This document shows, one piece after another, positions 47,878-56,927 of a stretch of 57,277 nt of DNA. The notes beneath the pieces are model-generated. The model had not been told where the DNA came from. It did not search any database and worked only from the letters and a program-made list of their open reading frames with translations. The position numbers and the translations under genes were made by a program. Source of the DNA: Armatimonadota bacterium (GTDB lineage: Bacteria; Armatimonadota; Hebobacteria; GCA-020354555; CP070648); NCBI GenBank assembly GCA_035527535.1, contig DATLAK010000012.1:1-57277 (forward strand). Reading direction: 5' to 3'. How positions within the stretch are numbered: position 1 is the stretch's first letter; each line of letters opens with the position of its first letter.

Positions 47878-48957
47878 CTAGTATTCATCCGTCTCCGCCA
47901 CCGTGCGCCGCAGGCTGCCGATCATCCACCCGATGTTGAGCCCCGCCCAGACGAAATTACCGCCGAAAATCAGGAATGCGAGGCGCACTTCGGGGTAGAT
48001 GAAGGAAAAGGCGGCGGTGAGCACGGCGGTGACGCCCAGCGCGAGCACGATCGAGGCCGAGGCGTGCTCGTCGAGGGAGGCGGTAATCGCATAGAACGGG
48101 AGCGCCACCCAGAAGCATACCAGGCCCGGCAGCAGCACGAACACCGCGACCGGGGCCGTCTGGACGCCGTATGCCGCAACCGAGTATGAGATCATCTCAT
48201 CGTCGTAGGGGGCCAGCAGGTCGGTGGCGGCTAGGGCAAGCCCGGCCAGGACGCCGTCCAGAGCGGCGATGGCGAGCATCTGCCCGGGGATGCCGAAGAA
48301 CAGCGCCGGCCCCCGTCCGGCGCGCAGCACCAGCACCGACAGCTCGATGAAGACGGCGACGGCGCCCAGCATGATCCACACCTGCAGCGACCGATGCCAG
48401 TGGCCCGGTACATCGTCCGTTGCGCGCGCGACGCGACGGCCCTCGCGCAGGGCGGTGGCCTCCTCCAGCAGTTGCCAGTAGCGGCGATTGTCAGGATCGA
48501 ACTGGATGGCGTAGTTGTACATCGAGATGGATTCGCCGTACTTGCCCTGCAGGCGCAGGATGTCGCCGAGCAGGCCATAGCCCCGAGCGCTGTGCGGGTT
48601 CTCCTCCAGCGCCTCCTTGGCCAGCCGGGCCGCCGCCTTGAACTGGCGCCGCGCGACGCCGGCCTCGGCGGCGAGCAGGATCTGGTCCGCGCGCGAGAGG
48701 CGGGAGTAGAGATCAGGCATCTCCAGGGGCGCGCCGCGGCTGGCGCGCACCACCCGGGTGTATTCCGCCCGCCGCGGCGAATCCAGCACCAGATAGGCCC
48801 GCACCAGGCGCAGAAAGGCGTCATCCTCCAGCAGGGCCTGGGGCTCGAGATCGGGCTGGTATCTCCGCACCAGTTGGCGATAGCGGGTGCGCACTTGGCT
48901 CGGCGGCGCGTCATAGGGCAGCCCGAGCACATCGTATGCCGACTGCGTTCCGCGCAT
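47878..48957 (-). CDS. J-domain/TPR membrane protein with degenerate HPD motif
   Basis: A 359-residue protein. Residues 7-66 are a J domain (AYDVLGLPYDAPPSQVRTRYR, then RRYQPDLEP) in which the Hsp70-stimulating HPD is QPD (Gln34-Pro35-Asp36). A TPR unit follows (about 100-165: ARLAKEALEENPHSARGYGLLG, YNYAIQFDPDNRRYW). The C-terminal half has five or six TM helices (about 195-350). Start ATG 48957 with ggggagg upstream; the frame continues to 49011 without homology. It may be a DnaK-independent scaffold, or recruit DnaK weakly. It ends close to the HNH-repeat gene on the other strand. Confidence 0.78.
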   Translation of the reverse strand: MRGTQSAYDVLGLPYDAPPSQVRTRYRQLVRRYQPDLEPQALLEDDAFLRLVRAYLVLDSPRRAEYTRVVRASRGAPLEMPDLYSRLSRADQILLAAEAGVARRQFKAAARLAKEALEENPHSARGYGLLGDILRLQGKYGESISMYNYAIQFDPDNRRYWQLLEEATALREGRRVARATDDVPGHWHRSLQVWIMLGAVAVFIELSVLVLRAGRGPALFFGIPGQMLAIAALDGVLAGLALAATDLLAPYDDEMISYSVAAYGVQTAPVAVFVLLPGLVCFWVALPFYAITASLDEHASASIVLALGVTAVLTAAFSFIYPEVRLAFLIFGGNFVWAGLNIGWMIGSLRRTVAETDEY

Positions 48958-49047
48958 GGACGCTGTGCCTCCCCGGCACCCTATTGTAGCAATGCTGCTG
49001 CGCCAAAGCAAGCAGTCACGCTCGCGAAGAGGGTACGCAAAGAGGGC

Positions 49048-49077
49048 TTGACACAGACGGGCACGATGGGCTAGAGT
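49048..49077 (+). promoter_or_regulatory. Promoter of the tRNA genes
   Basis: TTGACA at 49048-49053, an 18-base spacer and TAGAGT at 49072-49077, 28 bases before the mature tRNA-Gly. Confidence 0.7.
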
Positions 49078-49105
49078 CTTACGTAGTCTGTAGAGGGCAC
49101 GCGGA

Positions 49106-49181
49106 GCGGAAATAGCTCAGTTGGTAGAGCATCAGCTTCCCAAGCTGAGGGTCGCGGGTTCGAATCCCGTTTTCCGCTCCA
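49106..49181 (+). tRNA. tRNA-Gly (CCC)
   Basis: A 76-base cloverleaf with encoded CCA. The acceptor GCGGAAA pairs with TTTCCGC. The anticodon stem TCAGC/GCTGA encloses loop TTCCCAA, giving anticodon CCC. The T loop TTCGAAT is canonical, followed by a T discriminator and CCA. Confidence 0.96.
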
Positions 49182-49186
49182 TAAAC

Positions 49187-49219
49187 GTCTGTCGGCCCTG
49201 GCCGGGCGATCCGACAGAC
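49187..49219. repeat. Perfect 9-bp inverted repeat between the tRNAs
   Basis: GTCTGTCGG (49187-49195) and CCGACAGAC (49211-49219) are exact complements around 15 bases. It could be a terminator stem (no T-tract) or a processing signal of the two-tRNA transcript. Confidence 0.65.
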
Positions 49220-49243
49220 CACTGGTTCGCGGGGCGGTGCCGT

Positions 49244-49318
49244 GGCGGCGTAGCCAAGTGGTAAGGCAGGAGTCTGCAAAACTCTTATACACCGGTTCAA
49301 TTCCGGTCGCCGCCTCCA
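49244..49318 (+). tRNA. tRNA-Cys (GCA)
   Basis: A 75-base cloverleaf with encoded CCA. The acceptor GGCGGCG pairs with CGCCGCC. The anticodon stem GGAGT/ACTCT (one G-T) encloses CTGCAAA, anticodon GCA. The T arm CCGG TTCAATT CCGG is canonical. A decayed recombinase on the other strand begins right after its 3' end. Confidence 0.96.
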
Positions 49319-50195
49319 CACGTTGTACAGTATTAGCCGGCAGTTTCACCCTCACTTCGAGCTCGCGCTGGTCAGGATAGAGCGTCACTCCGTCCAGGAA
49401 CCGACGCGCCAGCTCCCGCTTCTCTTCGTTCGTTGCCTCGGACATCAGGGCAACAACATCGGCCAGAGAGCGCCGGAGTTCTGCCTCGTCCACTCGCGGC
49501 GGCGCGGCCGGCCCCACCGTGCTGCCACCCGTCGCGAGCGCTGCTTCTCGCTCTCGCCCAAGCTCGTCCAGCCTATGATTCGCCCAGGCGACATCTTTGA
49601 GCCCGCCCTCCAGCGCAGCCCGCACGTTAGCTATCTTCTCGTCAATCTGCTGGAGCCGTTTCCGCGCCGCGGATGCGGCCTTCCCGCCGCGCTCTTCCCA
49701 TTCCTTTCGCAGGCCGTCATTCAGCTTGGCCAGCACACGCTTGCCCCGGGCGCTGGCCACCATATCCGCGAGTTCCTTGACGCTCTCCCACGTGGCTGTT
49801 TCGACCACTTGCTTCTCGACGAACATGCTGGACCCGCAGCCCAGCCCCCGGCGATACTTGGCAGCGCCGCAGACATAGCCGTCGCGGCCACGATCCGTGT
49901 GCCCCGTCATGCTTGCGCCGCACCTGGCGCATCCGAACAATCCGCCCGACAGAACGAACCGGCTGCCCTGCGACTTGACACGTGACATCCCCGCCGAGCG
50001 ACTGCCATGAGCCGCCAATGCCTGCTTCCGGGCGCTGAGAGCAGCGTTGGCCTCGTCCTCGCTGATGACCGGCAGATGCACGTTCGGGACAATCTCCCAC
50101 TCGCTGGGCTGATTCCACTTCTGCCGCCGCTCGTGCGGATGATGGAGGTGTTCGAGGCGCAGTCGGCGTAGGCATACTGCACCAGTCCGCAGCAA
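49319..50195 (-). pseudogene. Large serine recombinase remnant (recombinase and zinc-ribbon part)
   Basis: About 292 codons of a large serine integrase read from 50195 toward the tRNA-Cys. WNQPSEWEIVPNVHLPVIS is the typical end of the recombinase domain, then LSGGLFGCARCGASMTGH and YVCGAAKYRRGLGC form the zinc ribbon. A coiled coil (AARKRLQQIDEKIANVRAALEGG) and a final LEVRVKLP strand complete the family order. The N-terminal catalytic domain with the serine is missing. The frame has no stop of its own and runs on through both tRNAs in antisense (to 49071). It looks like the scar of an element inserted at the tRNA-Cys 3' end. Confidence 0.8.
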
Positions 50196-50216
50196 GCACC
50201 GGCGAACCGCCTTTCC

Positions 50217-51902
50217 CTACTGAGGAGGGCGGTTCGTCGGCATTTCTCCTACCTGCTGGCGACCAATATAGTCGAGTTCGCCGTGGTAGATCATCGTCCG
50301 GTAGTGCTGGGCGCGTTCCCTGGCCTTCAGCACCAACGGCACCGACACTGCAAGGCAACCCAGCGCGACCACTGCGGTGAGTGGAACCGCCACTGCCGCC
50401 AGCGTGCCGACGTAGTGTCGCCCAAACCCCGGCACGCCGTTGCGCATCCCGGCCCGGCGCCGGAGCCGCCATGTTACCACCAGCGTGCTCACCACCAGCA
50501 GCCCCAACGCCATGACCGGCGCCGGCCTGAGCCAGTCCAACTCGTAATCGTCATTTGAGAGACCCGGCAGCGGCCTACCGGGGCGCCACCCAGCATGTGC
50601 CGCCGCGATGGCGAGCGGTCCTACAAGGCACGCAACTATCAGTAACGCCCACTTCCATCGCGCCCAGATAATCGGCCGCGGCCGCCTTCGCAGAACTACC
50701 AGCGCAAGGGACGCGAGCCCGCACACCGCCGCCAGGATCATCGCGGCGGCGAGGGCGAAAAGCGCCTGGCGAAATCCCAACATTAGCCTCAACAGGATCG
50801 TTACTTCGGCGGCGTCGCGGCCTACAACGCGACTCAAGAGATCTTGGCGGGCAGGATACGCACGACCGAACGATACGATGCGCTCGGCTAGCTCGGCGCG
50901 GCCATGCGCGCGCAGATACCGAACGGTCTTATCTAGCCTCGCTTTTCTCAAAGCCAGATTCCACGGTTGGGTTCTCTCGCCGCTTTCGCGGGGTTTCGGC
51001 TTGGGCAGTCCCTTGGTCGCGGCCGCGCTCTCTGCAGGTGTAAGCGGCTCGCTGGAACCGATCGCCCAGACAGCGCGTCCATCAAAAACCTCAATACTGG
51101 TGTACCCCTCGGCCATCATCAGCTCGCCCAGGTGCATCACCGACTCGCGCAGGAAGATCGCGCGCTTGGCATCCCCTCCTCTTTCCGCGAGCACAGCCAT
51201 CCCCGTCACTACCCTCGCCAGATCGCGCAGGGATTTGCGGGGCACGAACGTACACACACGCGCGAACATCGCCGCCTCAAGCGGAGGCATCCTGCGCGCG
51301 TTAGCCTTGTAACGGGCGATGCAGGTCTCGCGCTCGCCGATGCTCCAGTGGTTCTTGCGCATGGCCGAACGGAGCAGCCCCAGGGCATCATCGTCGCGGT
51401 GCTCGGCCAGCGCGAGATAGGCGAGCAGATAGTCCGGGGCGGCGTTCGTCGGGTCGAGGGCGCGTGCCTCTTGCAGCACGGTTCGCGCGGTGGTTGCGGC
51501 CTCTTGCCGCTGGCGGCGAGTAAACTGAGTGCCCGCGTAATAGGTACGCTGTCCGGACGCTGCCAACTCCCGTGGCTGATCCAGGGGCACGGCTGAGACC
51601 ATCCCGTAACCGAGCAGTAGGTAGGCCGCCGCCCAGTCCGGCTTAAGCTTGAACAGCGGTCGGTAGGCCTTGACATCCGGCAGCTTGGGGCCGTAGTAGG
51701 GCGTCCAAGCCGCGGCGAGTGCCAGCAGCGCGTCGGGGTCCCATGGCCGCTCCCTTGCCTGCTGCCCGACGTTCGCGTGGAAATCGACGTTCTTGATCGC
51801 CGACCGCACCCGGTCGCGCTCGGCTGGCACCGCTGCCAGCACCACCAGCGCCGCCGCGATCACGACCAGTGAAACCGAGGTGATGGATATGTGCCTGTTC
51901 AT
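50217..51902 (-). CDS. TPR-like multi-pass membrane protein, unknown
   Basis: A 561-residue protein. The N-terminus has one TM helix (SITSVSLVVIAAALVVLAAV), followed by about 300 residues of helical repeat-like sequence with TPR features (AWTPYYGPKLPD, DWAAAYLLLGYG, ARALDPTNAAPDYLLAYLAL, EHRDDDALGLLRSAM). The C-terminal 180 residues contain about four TM segments (LFALAAAMILAAVCGLASLAL, WALLIVACLVGPLAIAAAHAG and others). ATG 51902 has a ggggggtg upstream; ATG 51914 also exists. GC and codon use are slightly more mixed than in the neighbouring housekeeping genes. I do not recognise the family. It sits between two recombinase genes, so it may be element cargo. Confidence 0.65.
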   Translation of the reverse strand: MNRHISITSVSLVVIAAALVVLAAVPAERDRVRSAIKNVDFHANVGQQARERPWDPDALLALAAAWTPYYGPKLPDVKAYRPLFKLKPDWAAAYLLLGYGMVSAVPLDQPRELAASGQRTYYAGTQFTRRQRQEAATTARTVLQEARALDPTNAAPDYLLAYLALAEHRDDDALGLLRSAMRKNHWSIGERETCIARYKANARRMPPLEAAMFARVCTFVPRKSLRDLARVVTGMAVLAERGGDAKRAIFLRESVMHLGELMMAEGYTSIEVFDGRAVWAIGSSEPLTPAESAAATKGLPKPKPRESGERTQPWNLALRKARLDKTVRYLRAHGRAELAERIVSFGRAYPARQDLLSRVVGRDAAEVTILLRLMLGFRQALFALAAAMILAAVCGLASLALVVLRRRPRPIIWARWKWALLIVACLVGPLAIAAAHAGWRPGRPLPGLSNDDYELDWLRPAPVMALGLLVVSTLVVTWRLRRRAGMRNGVPGFGRHYVGTLAAVAVPLTAVVALGCLAVSVPLVLKARERAQHYRTMIYHGELDYIGRQQVGEMPTNRPPQ

Positions 51903-52043
51903 GGCACCCCCCATTAGCCCGGGATTCCCATGGCGACCCGCCTCTTGTGCTTCTGGGTGAGAATTTCCATCGCTCCGGCCTGGCTTCCTGCTGCCAGCCG
52001 GGTGGCAGCCTGGCCGTGTGCCCTAATCTGAGGCGAGGATGAA

Positions 52044-52976
52044 TCAGTGCCTGAACCCATTCCCCGGCAGGTCGGCCACCTGCTGGCGCAGGTCGTCGGC
52101 ATCCATATGCGTGTAGCGCTGGGTGGTGGTCACGCTGGAGTGGCCCAGTAGCTCCTGCACAGCGCGCAGGTTGGGCCGCGCGCGCAGGGCGTGGGTGGCG
52201 AAGGTGTGACGCAGCAGGTGCGGTCCCGAGCGGTCGGTGATGCCGACGCGCCGCAGGTAGCGATTGACCAGTAGGGCCACTCCCCGCACCGAGAAGCGCT
52301 CCCCGCTGCGGTTGAGGAACAGAGCCGGGTTATCGTCTTCGCGGCAGGCGAGGTAATCCTCCAGCGTATGGCGGGCATGGGCGTTGACGGGCACCCAGCG
52401 CATCCGCATACCCTTGCCCACCAGTTGCACCTGGCCCCAGCCGTCGGCGGGAAGCTGGACGTCGCTGCGGTCGAGCGCGCACAGCTCGCCGACTCGCAGT
52501 CCGGTGTTGTAGAGGAAGCTCAGCAGCGCCAGGTCGCGCACCCCGGTCGGAGTGTCAGTCCGCGGCTCGGCCAGCAGGGAATCCACCTCTTCCACGGTCA
52601 GATGCTTGGGCGCCAGGCTCGGCCCCACGCGGATGGAGCGCAAGCTCATGGCGGGGCTGGAATCGAGCACTCGATTATCCACCAGGAAGTTGAAGAAAGA
52701 CCGCGTGGCGGCGATGGCGTGGTTGATGCTGGAGGGCGCGCGCCCGGCCTGCTGCTGGGCGCGGAAATGCTCACGCAAATCCGCAGGGTGCACCTGGTCA
52801 AGGCGAGTCGGCAGCGCCACCAGCAACGGCTCCAGATCCCGGCGATACGAGCGCACCGAATGCGGTGACCGCCCCTCCAGCGCCAGCGCATCCAGGAACT
52901 CGCCCAGCAGCGAGCGAGTCGGCCGCTTGCCCCCTCCCTTCCCCGTACCTATCTTCCCCGATCCTCCCTTGGTCAT
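52044..52976 (-). CDS. XerC/XerD-type tyrosine recombinase
   Basis: A 310-residue site-specific tyrosine recombinase. The N-terminal SAM-like core-binding domain (about 25-115: FLDALALEGRSPHSVRSYRRDL) precedes the catalytic domain with Arg in NTGLRVGEL, Lys in VGKGMRMR, HLLRHTFATH, LGHSSVTTTQRYTH (His, then Tyr nucleophile). The length suits Xer proteins that resolve chromosome dimers at dif. An element integrase is the alternative, given the neighbouring recombinase remnant. A Gly/Lys-rich N-terminal 20 residues precede homology. Confidence 0.9.
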   Translation of the reverse strand: MTKGGSGKIGTGKGGGKRPTRSLLGEFLDALALEGRSPHSVRSYRRDLEPLLVALPTRLDQVHPADLREHFRAQQQAGRAPSSINHAIAATRSFFNFLVDNRVLDSSPAMSLRSIRVGPSLAPKHLTVEEVDSLLAEPRTDTPTGVRDLALLSFLYNTGLRVGELCALDRSDVQLPADGWGQVQLVGKGMRMRWVPVNAHARHTLEDYLACREDDNPALFLNRSGERFSVRGVALLVNRYLRRVGITDRSGPHLLRHTFATHALRARPNLRAVQELLGHSSVTTTQRYTHMDADDLRQQVADLPGNGFRH

Positions 52977-53418
52977 CCTACCCTCCTATCACGCGTGGCG
53001 TGCATCCGATAAGTGTATAGGGCGGATGTTCAGCCAACCTGTCAAGGCCAAGGGCAGGCGATAATGTGGGGGGCCACGAGTGGCGCGAGCGTTGGCGGGT
53101 GACATCCACCGCTGCCCGGCGGCGGCGGGCAACCGCCCTTATCCTCTCGGCTCCGGCAATGAACCAGTTGCCTGGCTCCTACAACTGACCCTATGGAGAG
53201 TCCGACCGTATCGAGTCCACCAGGTGGTTGAGAGACCCCGGCTCAGGAATCTCTGCGCTGGGTTCAGAAAAGCCGGCCCGGCAGCCGGGGGCGCCTGGCC
53301 CCGGATTTCCCGAGGGAGCCGACGCGGTACCAGGCAGGAGGTGAGCGGCAGCGGGGCCAAGAATAGAGTATATGTGGTGTTTGCCGGTAGCATATAGACT
53401 GGCGGAAGGAAGGGCTCT
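52977..53418. other. Divergent intergenic region without a supported gene
   Basis: About 440 bases between the Xer gene and the FG-GAP gene. It holds several imperfect GC hairpins (near 53130 and 53280) and an A/T-rich stretch around 53365-53400 (TATATG, CATATAGAC) that may include the promoter of the downstream gene, without a clear -35 box. No riboswitch that I recognise. Confidence 0.4.
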
Positions 53419-56364
53419 ATGTTCAGGTTCACCGTGGTGGGTATCGTGTTGGCGCTGACTGTGGGGGCGAGCACCGGGTGGGGAGCGGCCCCGCCCGAGA
53501 AGTGGCGATTCACGGGGGGCAGCGGGCTGATCACCCTGGCTGACATAGACGGCGACGGCCAACCCGAGATCCTCTTTGCCACCGAGGCCAGCGGCTCGAT
53601 CTTTTGTGTGGACGGCCAGGGCAAGCTGCGCTTCCAACACCGGGAGCAGCAGAGGATCCGCTATATCTGCTACGTGTCGGCGGCGGACCTCGACGGTGAC
53701 GGGCGCGTGGAGGTGATCGCAGTCGGGCGCGAGCGGCGCGCGATCTGCCTGACCTCGGAGGGCAAGCTGAGGTGGCGGCGGTGGCTGCCGACGGCGGGGG
53801 TGTACCACGGGGGTGCGGTGATAGCCGATGTGACCGGGGAGGGGCGGTCGGAGATGTTCTTCGGGGTTGATGGCGGCCACCTGTACTGCCTGGATGCCGA
53901 TGGGAACGTGGTGTGGCTGTTCCTCGCCGTGGGGGACTATGGCGATCCGCCGGTGGTAGGCGATGTGAACGGCGACGGCCAGCCCGAGATCCTGGTGGGC
54001 TCCCCCGACAAGCACCTCTATTGCATTGACCGCCGCGGGAACCAGGTGTGGGCCAGCGAGGCGAATGGAGAATGCGGCTCGGGGCCGGTGCTGGCGGACC
54101 TCGAGGGAGACGGCCGGGTGGAGGTGCTCTACGGCTCCAATGACGGCACGCTGCACTGCGTGTCGGGCGCCGATGGGGCGCCGGTGTGGGAGTTCAAGGT
54201 GGGCACGGTCATCCGCACCTCCATTTCCGTGGCCGACCTCAATGGCGACGATGAGCTGGAGGTGCTGGTGGGGTGCATGGACGCGCTGCGGTGCCTGAGC
54301 TCCTCGGGCAAGCTGCTGTGGCAGTTCACGCCCAAGGGCGGCCAGCTGGGCGCGTACGACTGCACGCCGGTGGTGGGGGATGTCAACGGCGACGGCAAGC
54401 CGGAGGTAGTCGTCGGCGGCAACGGGCACCTTTACTGCGTGGATGCCGCCGGGCACGAGCTGTGGGAGCTGGGCGGCGGCATCGGCTCCACGCCCGCCCT
54501 GGGGGATGTGGACGGCGACGGTAAGCTGGAGATCGTGTGCGGCGGCGAAGACGGGGTCGTGTGCCTTGCCACCGGCGCGCCCTACCGTCCGCAGTCCATT
54601 CTGTGGGGTCAGACGCGCTTAAACGCCAACATCAACGCGTCTCTGCTCAAGCCGGGGCCGACGCCGCAGCAGCGGATCGTCACCACCTACAAGGAGACGC
54701 GCGCCCCGCGCTTCCACGTTTCCATCATCGCGCAGCGCGAATACCCGTCTTACGCCGCCATAGGCGACATGGAGGTCTACCTGGACAGCCTGGCCCCGGA
54801 ATCGCTGGACGAGAAGACCCTGGTGGTGCAAGTCGAGGGCGCCGAGCGGCCCATATTCTCCTCCCGGTGTGAGGTGGGGGGGCGCCACACCATAGTCGAG
54901 CACGTGCCCTTGGGGACCCTGCTCAAAGACGAGCCGGGATGCCGGATGCAGGCGCGCATCGAGGACGCCCAGGGCAAGATGCTGGCGCAGGCGCAGCTGG
55001 AGCTGGAGCGGGTGACGCCCGAGCCGCTGCTCAAGGAAGCGGGGACCCTGGACAAGGAGCTGGACCAGATGGCGGCCCAGCTCGGCGACCCCCCGCTCAA
55101 CTCGCCGGCCGAGTTCACGCGGCGCCTGGTCGCGGTCGGCAAGTACTACGTGGAGTGGGCGCGCGACGACGTCAAGGCAACGCGCCTGGGCGATGCGCGG
55201 GCGCGCCTCCTCGGCCTCCGGCTTGGCCTGTCCGATCTCGCCAAGCGCGTACAAGCCGCCACGGAGCCCGCTGCTCGCCAGGCGCAGGATTACCCCGGCT
55301 ACCGCAAGGGCCACATCGGCTTCGACGCGGGGACGGCGCTGCTGATAGACGGCAAGCCGACCTTTCCGGTGGGCATCTACAACGCGGGGCCCTCCCCCCA
55401 GGAGGTCGCCGACGTTGCGCAGATGGGCTTCGACGTGACCTTCACCGGTGGGGGGCCTGACTTCTGGCGCGCGTGCGCGGACCACGGGGTGTATGCGGTC
55501 GTGGGCATGGCTATGGAGGCGCTGGCGGATTTCCAGGTGGTCCTGGCGTCAATGCCCACGATCGAGACGATCTCGCGCGAGAAGGCGCTGCTGGCGTGGT
55601 ATGTGGCGGACGAGCCTTCGCACCGCGAGGTGCCGGTGGAGACCATGAGGCGTATCTGCCAGGCGGTGCGCATGCTCGACCCCTATCACCCGACGCTGAT
55701 CTGTGACGGCAGTCCCGCCGGCGGCTCGCGCTACACCGCCGTGGCCGACATCGCGCTGCCCGCGTTCTACCCCTTCTGGCACCTCGGGGAAGACGCGCGC
55801 GAGGTGGCGGACCGCATGGACGAGGCGGTCCAGGAAAACCAGGGGCGCATCCCAACCTGGTTCGTGGTGCAGGCGTTCACCGGGCGTTCGATGCCCTTCG
55901 CTACTCCCGCCGAAGAGCGAGCGATGGCCTTCCTGGTCATCATCCACGGCGGGCGGGGGGTGCACTATTTCCGCTACCAGGATCCCAAGGGGCCGGGGGC
56001 CGGCGGGGACACCTACATCGCGTCCCACGACGACCCGGCGCTGTGGGCGGGCATCCAGCGCGATCTCAAGGACATGAAGGCGCTGGAGCCGTACCTGGTC
56101 GCCGCGTATCGGCGCACGGAGGTGCTGCGCGAGGGCGAGCGGCGCCTCGACTTCTGTGTCATCAAGCGTGACGGGGAGCTCCTGGTCATCGCCTGCAATC
56201 CTACCTACAGCGCCGCGCGGTGGAAGCTGGCGCCGCGCGAGCTGGCCAAGGCCTCGGGCACCGCCCAGGTGGTGTTGGAGAAGCGCGCGGTTGCGCTGAA
56301 GGAAGGCGTCATCGAGGACGAGTTCCAGCCGCAGCAGGTGCACGTCTACCTCTGCAAGCCGTAG
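53419..56364 (+). CDS. Secreted FG-GAP/VCBS propeller fused to glycosidase-like TIM barrel
   Basis: A 981-residue exported protein. Signal peptide at 1-24. Residues about 25-395 form a propeller with eight calcium-type repeats of the form DxDGDGxxEI/V (DIDGDGQPEIL, DLDGDGRVEVI, DVTGEGRSEMF, DVNGDGQPEIL, DLEGDGRVEVL, DLNGDDELEVL, DVNGDGKPEVV, DVDGDGKLEIV). A beta-sandwich and coiled region (430-620) follows. From about 635 (ALLIDGKPTFPVGIY) a glycoside-hydrolase-like TIM barrel has WYVADEPS, with Glu near 729 as candidate acid/base, ALPAFYPF, WFVVQAF and GGRGVHYF. The last 80 residues are a small beta domain. Gaagggaagg-like purines precede the ATG. Likely polysaccharide attachment or degradation outside the cell. 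Confidence 0.82.
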   Translation: MFRFTVVGIVLALTVGASTGWGAAPPEKWRFTGGSGLITLADIDGDGQPEILFATEASGSIFCVDGQGKLRFQHREQQRIRYICYVSAADLDGDGRVEVIAVGRERRAICLTSEGKLRWRRWLPTAGVYHGGAVIADVTGEGRSEMFFGVDGGHLYCLDADGNVVWLFLAVGDYGDPPVVGDVNGDGQPEILVGSPDKHLYCIDRRGNQVWASEANGECGSGPVLADLEGDGRVEVLYGSNDGTLHCVSGADGAPVWEFKVGTVIRTSISVADLNGDDELEVLVGCMDALRCLSSSGKLLWQFTPKGGQLGAYDCTPVVGDVNGDGKPEVVVGGNGHLYCVDAAGHELWELGGGIGSTPALGDVDGDGKLEIVCGGEDGVVCLATGAPYRPQSILWGQTRLNANINASLLKPGPTPQQRIVTTYKETRAPRFHVSIIAQREYPSYAAIGDMEVYLDSLAPESLDEKTLVVQVEGAERPIFSSRCEVGGRHTIVEHVPLGTLLKDEPGCRMQARIEDAQGKMLAQAQLELERVTPEPLLKEAGTLDKELDQMAAQLGDPPLNSPAEFTRRLVAVGKYYVEWARDDVKATRLGDARARLLGLRLGLSDLAKRVQAATEPAARQAQDYPGYRKGHIGFDAGTALLIDGKPTFPVGIYNAGPSPQEVADVAQMGFDVTFTGGGPDFWRACADHGVYAVVGMAMEALADFQVVLASMPTIETISREKALLAWYVADEPSHREVPVETMRRICQAVRMLDPYHPTLICDGSPAGGSRYTAVADIALPAFYPFWHLGEDAREVADRMDEAVQENQGRIPTWFVVQAFTGRSMPFATPAEERAMAFLVIIHGGRGVHYFRYQDPKGPGAGGDTYIASHDDPALWAGIQRDLKDMKALEPYLVAAYRRTEVLREGERRLDFCVIKRDGELLVIACNPTYSAARWKLAPRELAKASGTAQVVLEKRAVALKEGVIEDEFQPQQVHVYLCKP

Positions 56365-56927
56365 GGCGCGGCCTGCGGCCGGTTCGCCATTACCGTGGCG
56401 GTTGAATGACATCCTCTGCATTTCGGTGAGAGGCGATGGGCGCGCCAACCTCGTGCAGGGATGTTCAGCGCTGATGGACGCAAACAGGACGGATGTGCTT
56501 CAGGACGCCTACGACCAGATCATGCAGAGAGGCGAACAACGTCGCTCCGTCGAGTTGCCGACTCTCGTTCTACAGCGTCCTGGTCGCGGCTATCGGTGGT
56601 GTTCTCCTGGGGAATGGCGAACCGCGGTGAGGTTGCCAGAGGTCGCTTGCCGGATAGCAGTCGCATTTGTGGTACCACTGGTTGTCCACCGACGAGGCAC
56701 ACACGCGCCGACAGCGCCGCGAACGGCCGGAGGGCGAGGCATAGCCGCAGGCCGCGGCCGAAAGTGGCTACGTCGCTCCGCGACCGCCATGGCGGCCCGA
56801 GGGGCCTAGCCACGCCACACAGGGGCACCCCCTTCGCCGAGGCTATGGGGGGCAGGCGTGGCGCGCCGCCTGCCCCATCACAGGGTCGGATTGGATCTCG
56901 AGCACAAATCACCTTGGGGGAACGACG
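56365..56927. other. Non-coding or decayed stretch
   Basis: About 560 bases. Open frames at 56402-56809 and 56461-56940 run across it but have Arg/Ser/Pro-rich composition and no family pattern. I see no IS ends, tRNA or terminator with a T-tract. Confidence 0.35.

Noticed and set aside
49071-49318. Coding frame running antisense through tRNA-Gly and tRNA-Cys
   Set aside because: The peptide it gives (GKRDSNPRPS...) is the well-known spurious translation of tRNA sequence; the cloverleafs are intact, so the recombinase remnant is ended at 49319.
53065-53418. Riboswitch upstream of the FG-GAP gene
   Set aside because: GC hairpins are present, but none of the conserved boxes of the cobalamin, c-di-GMP, glycine or SAM classes could be found.
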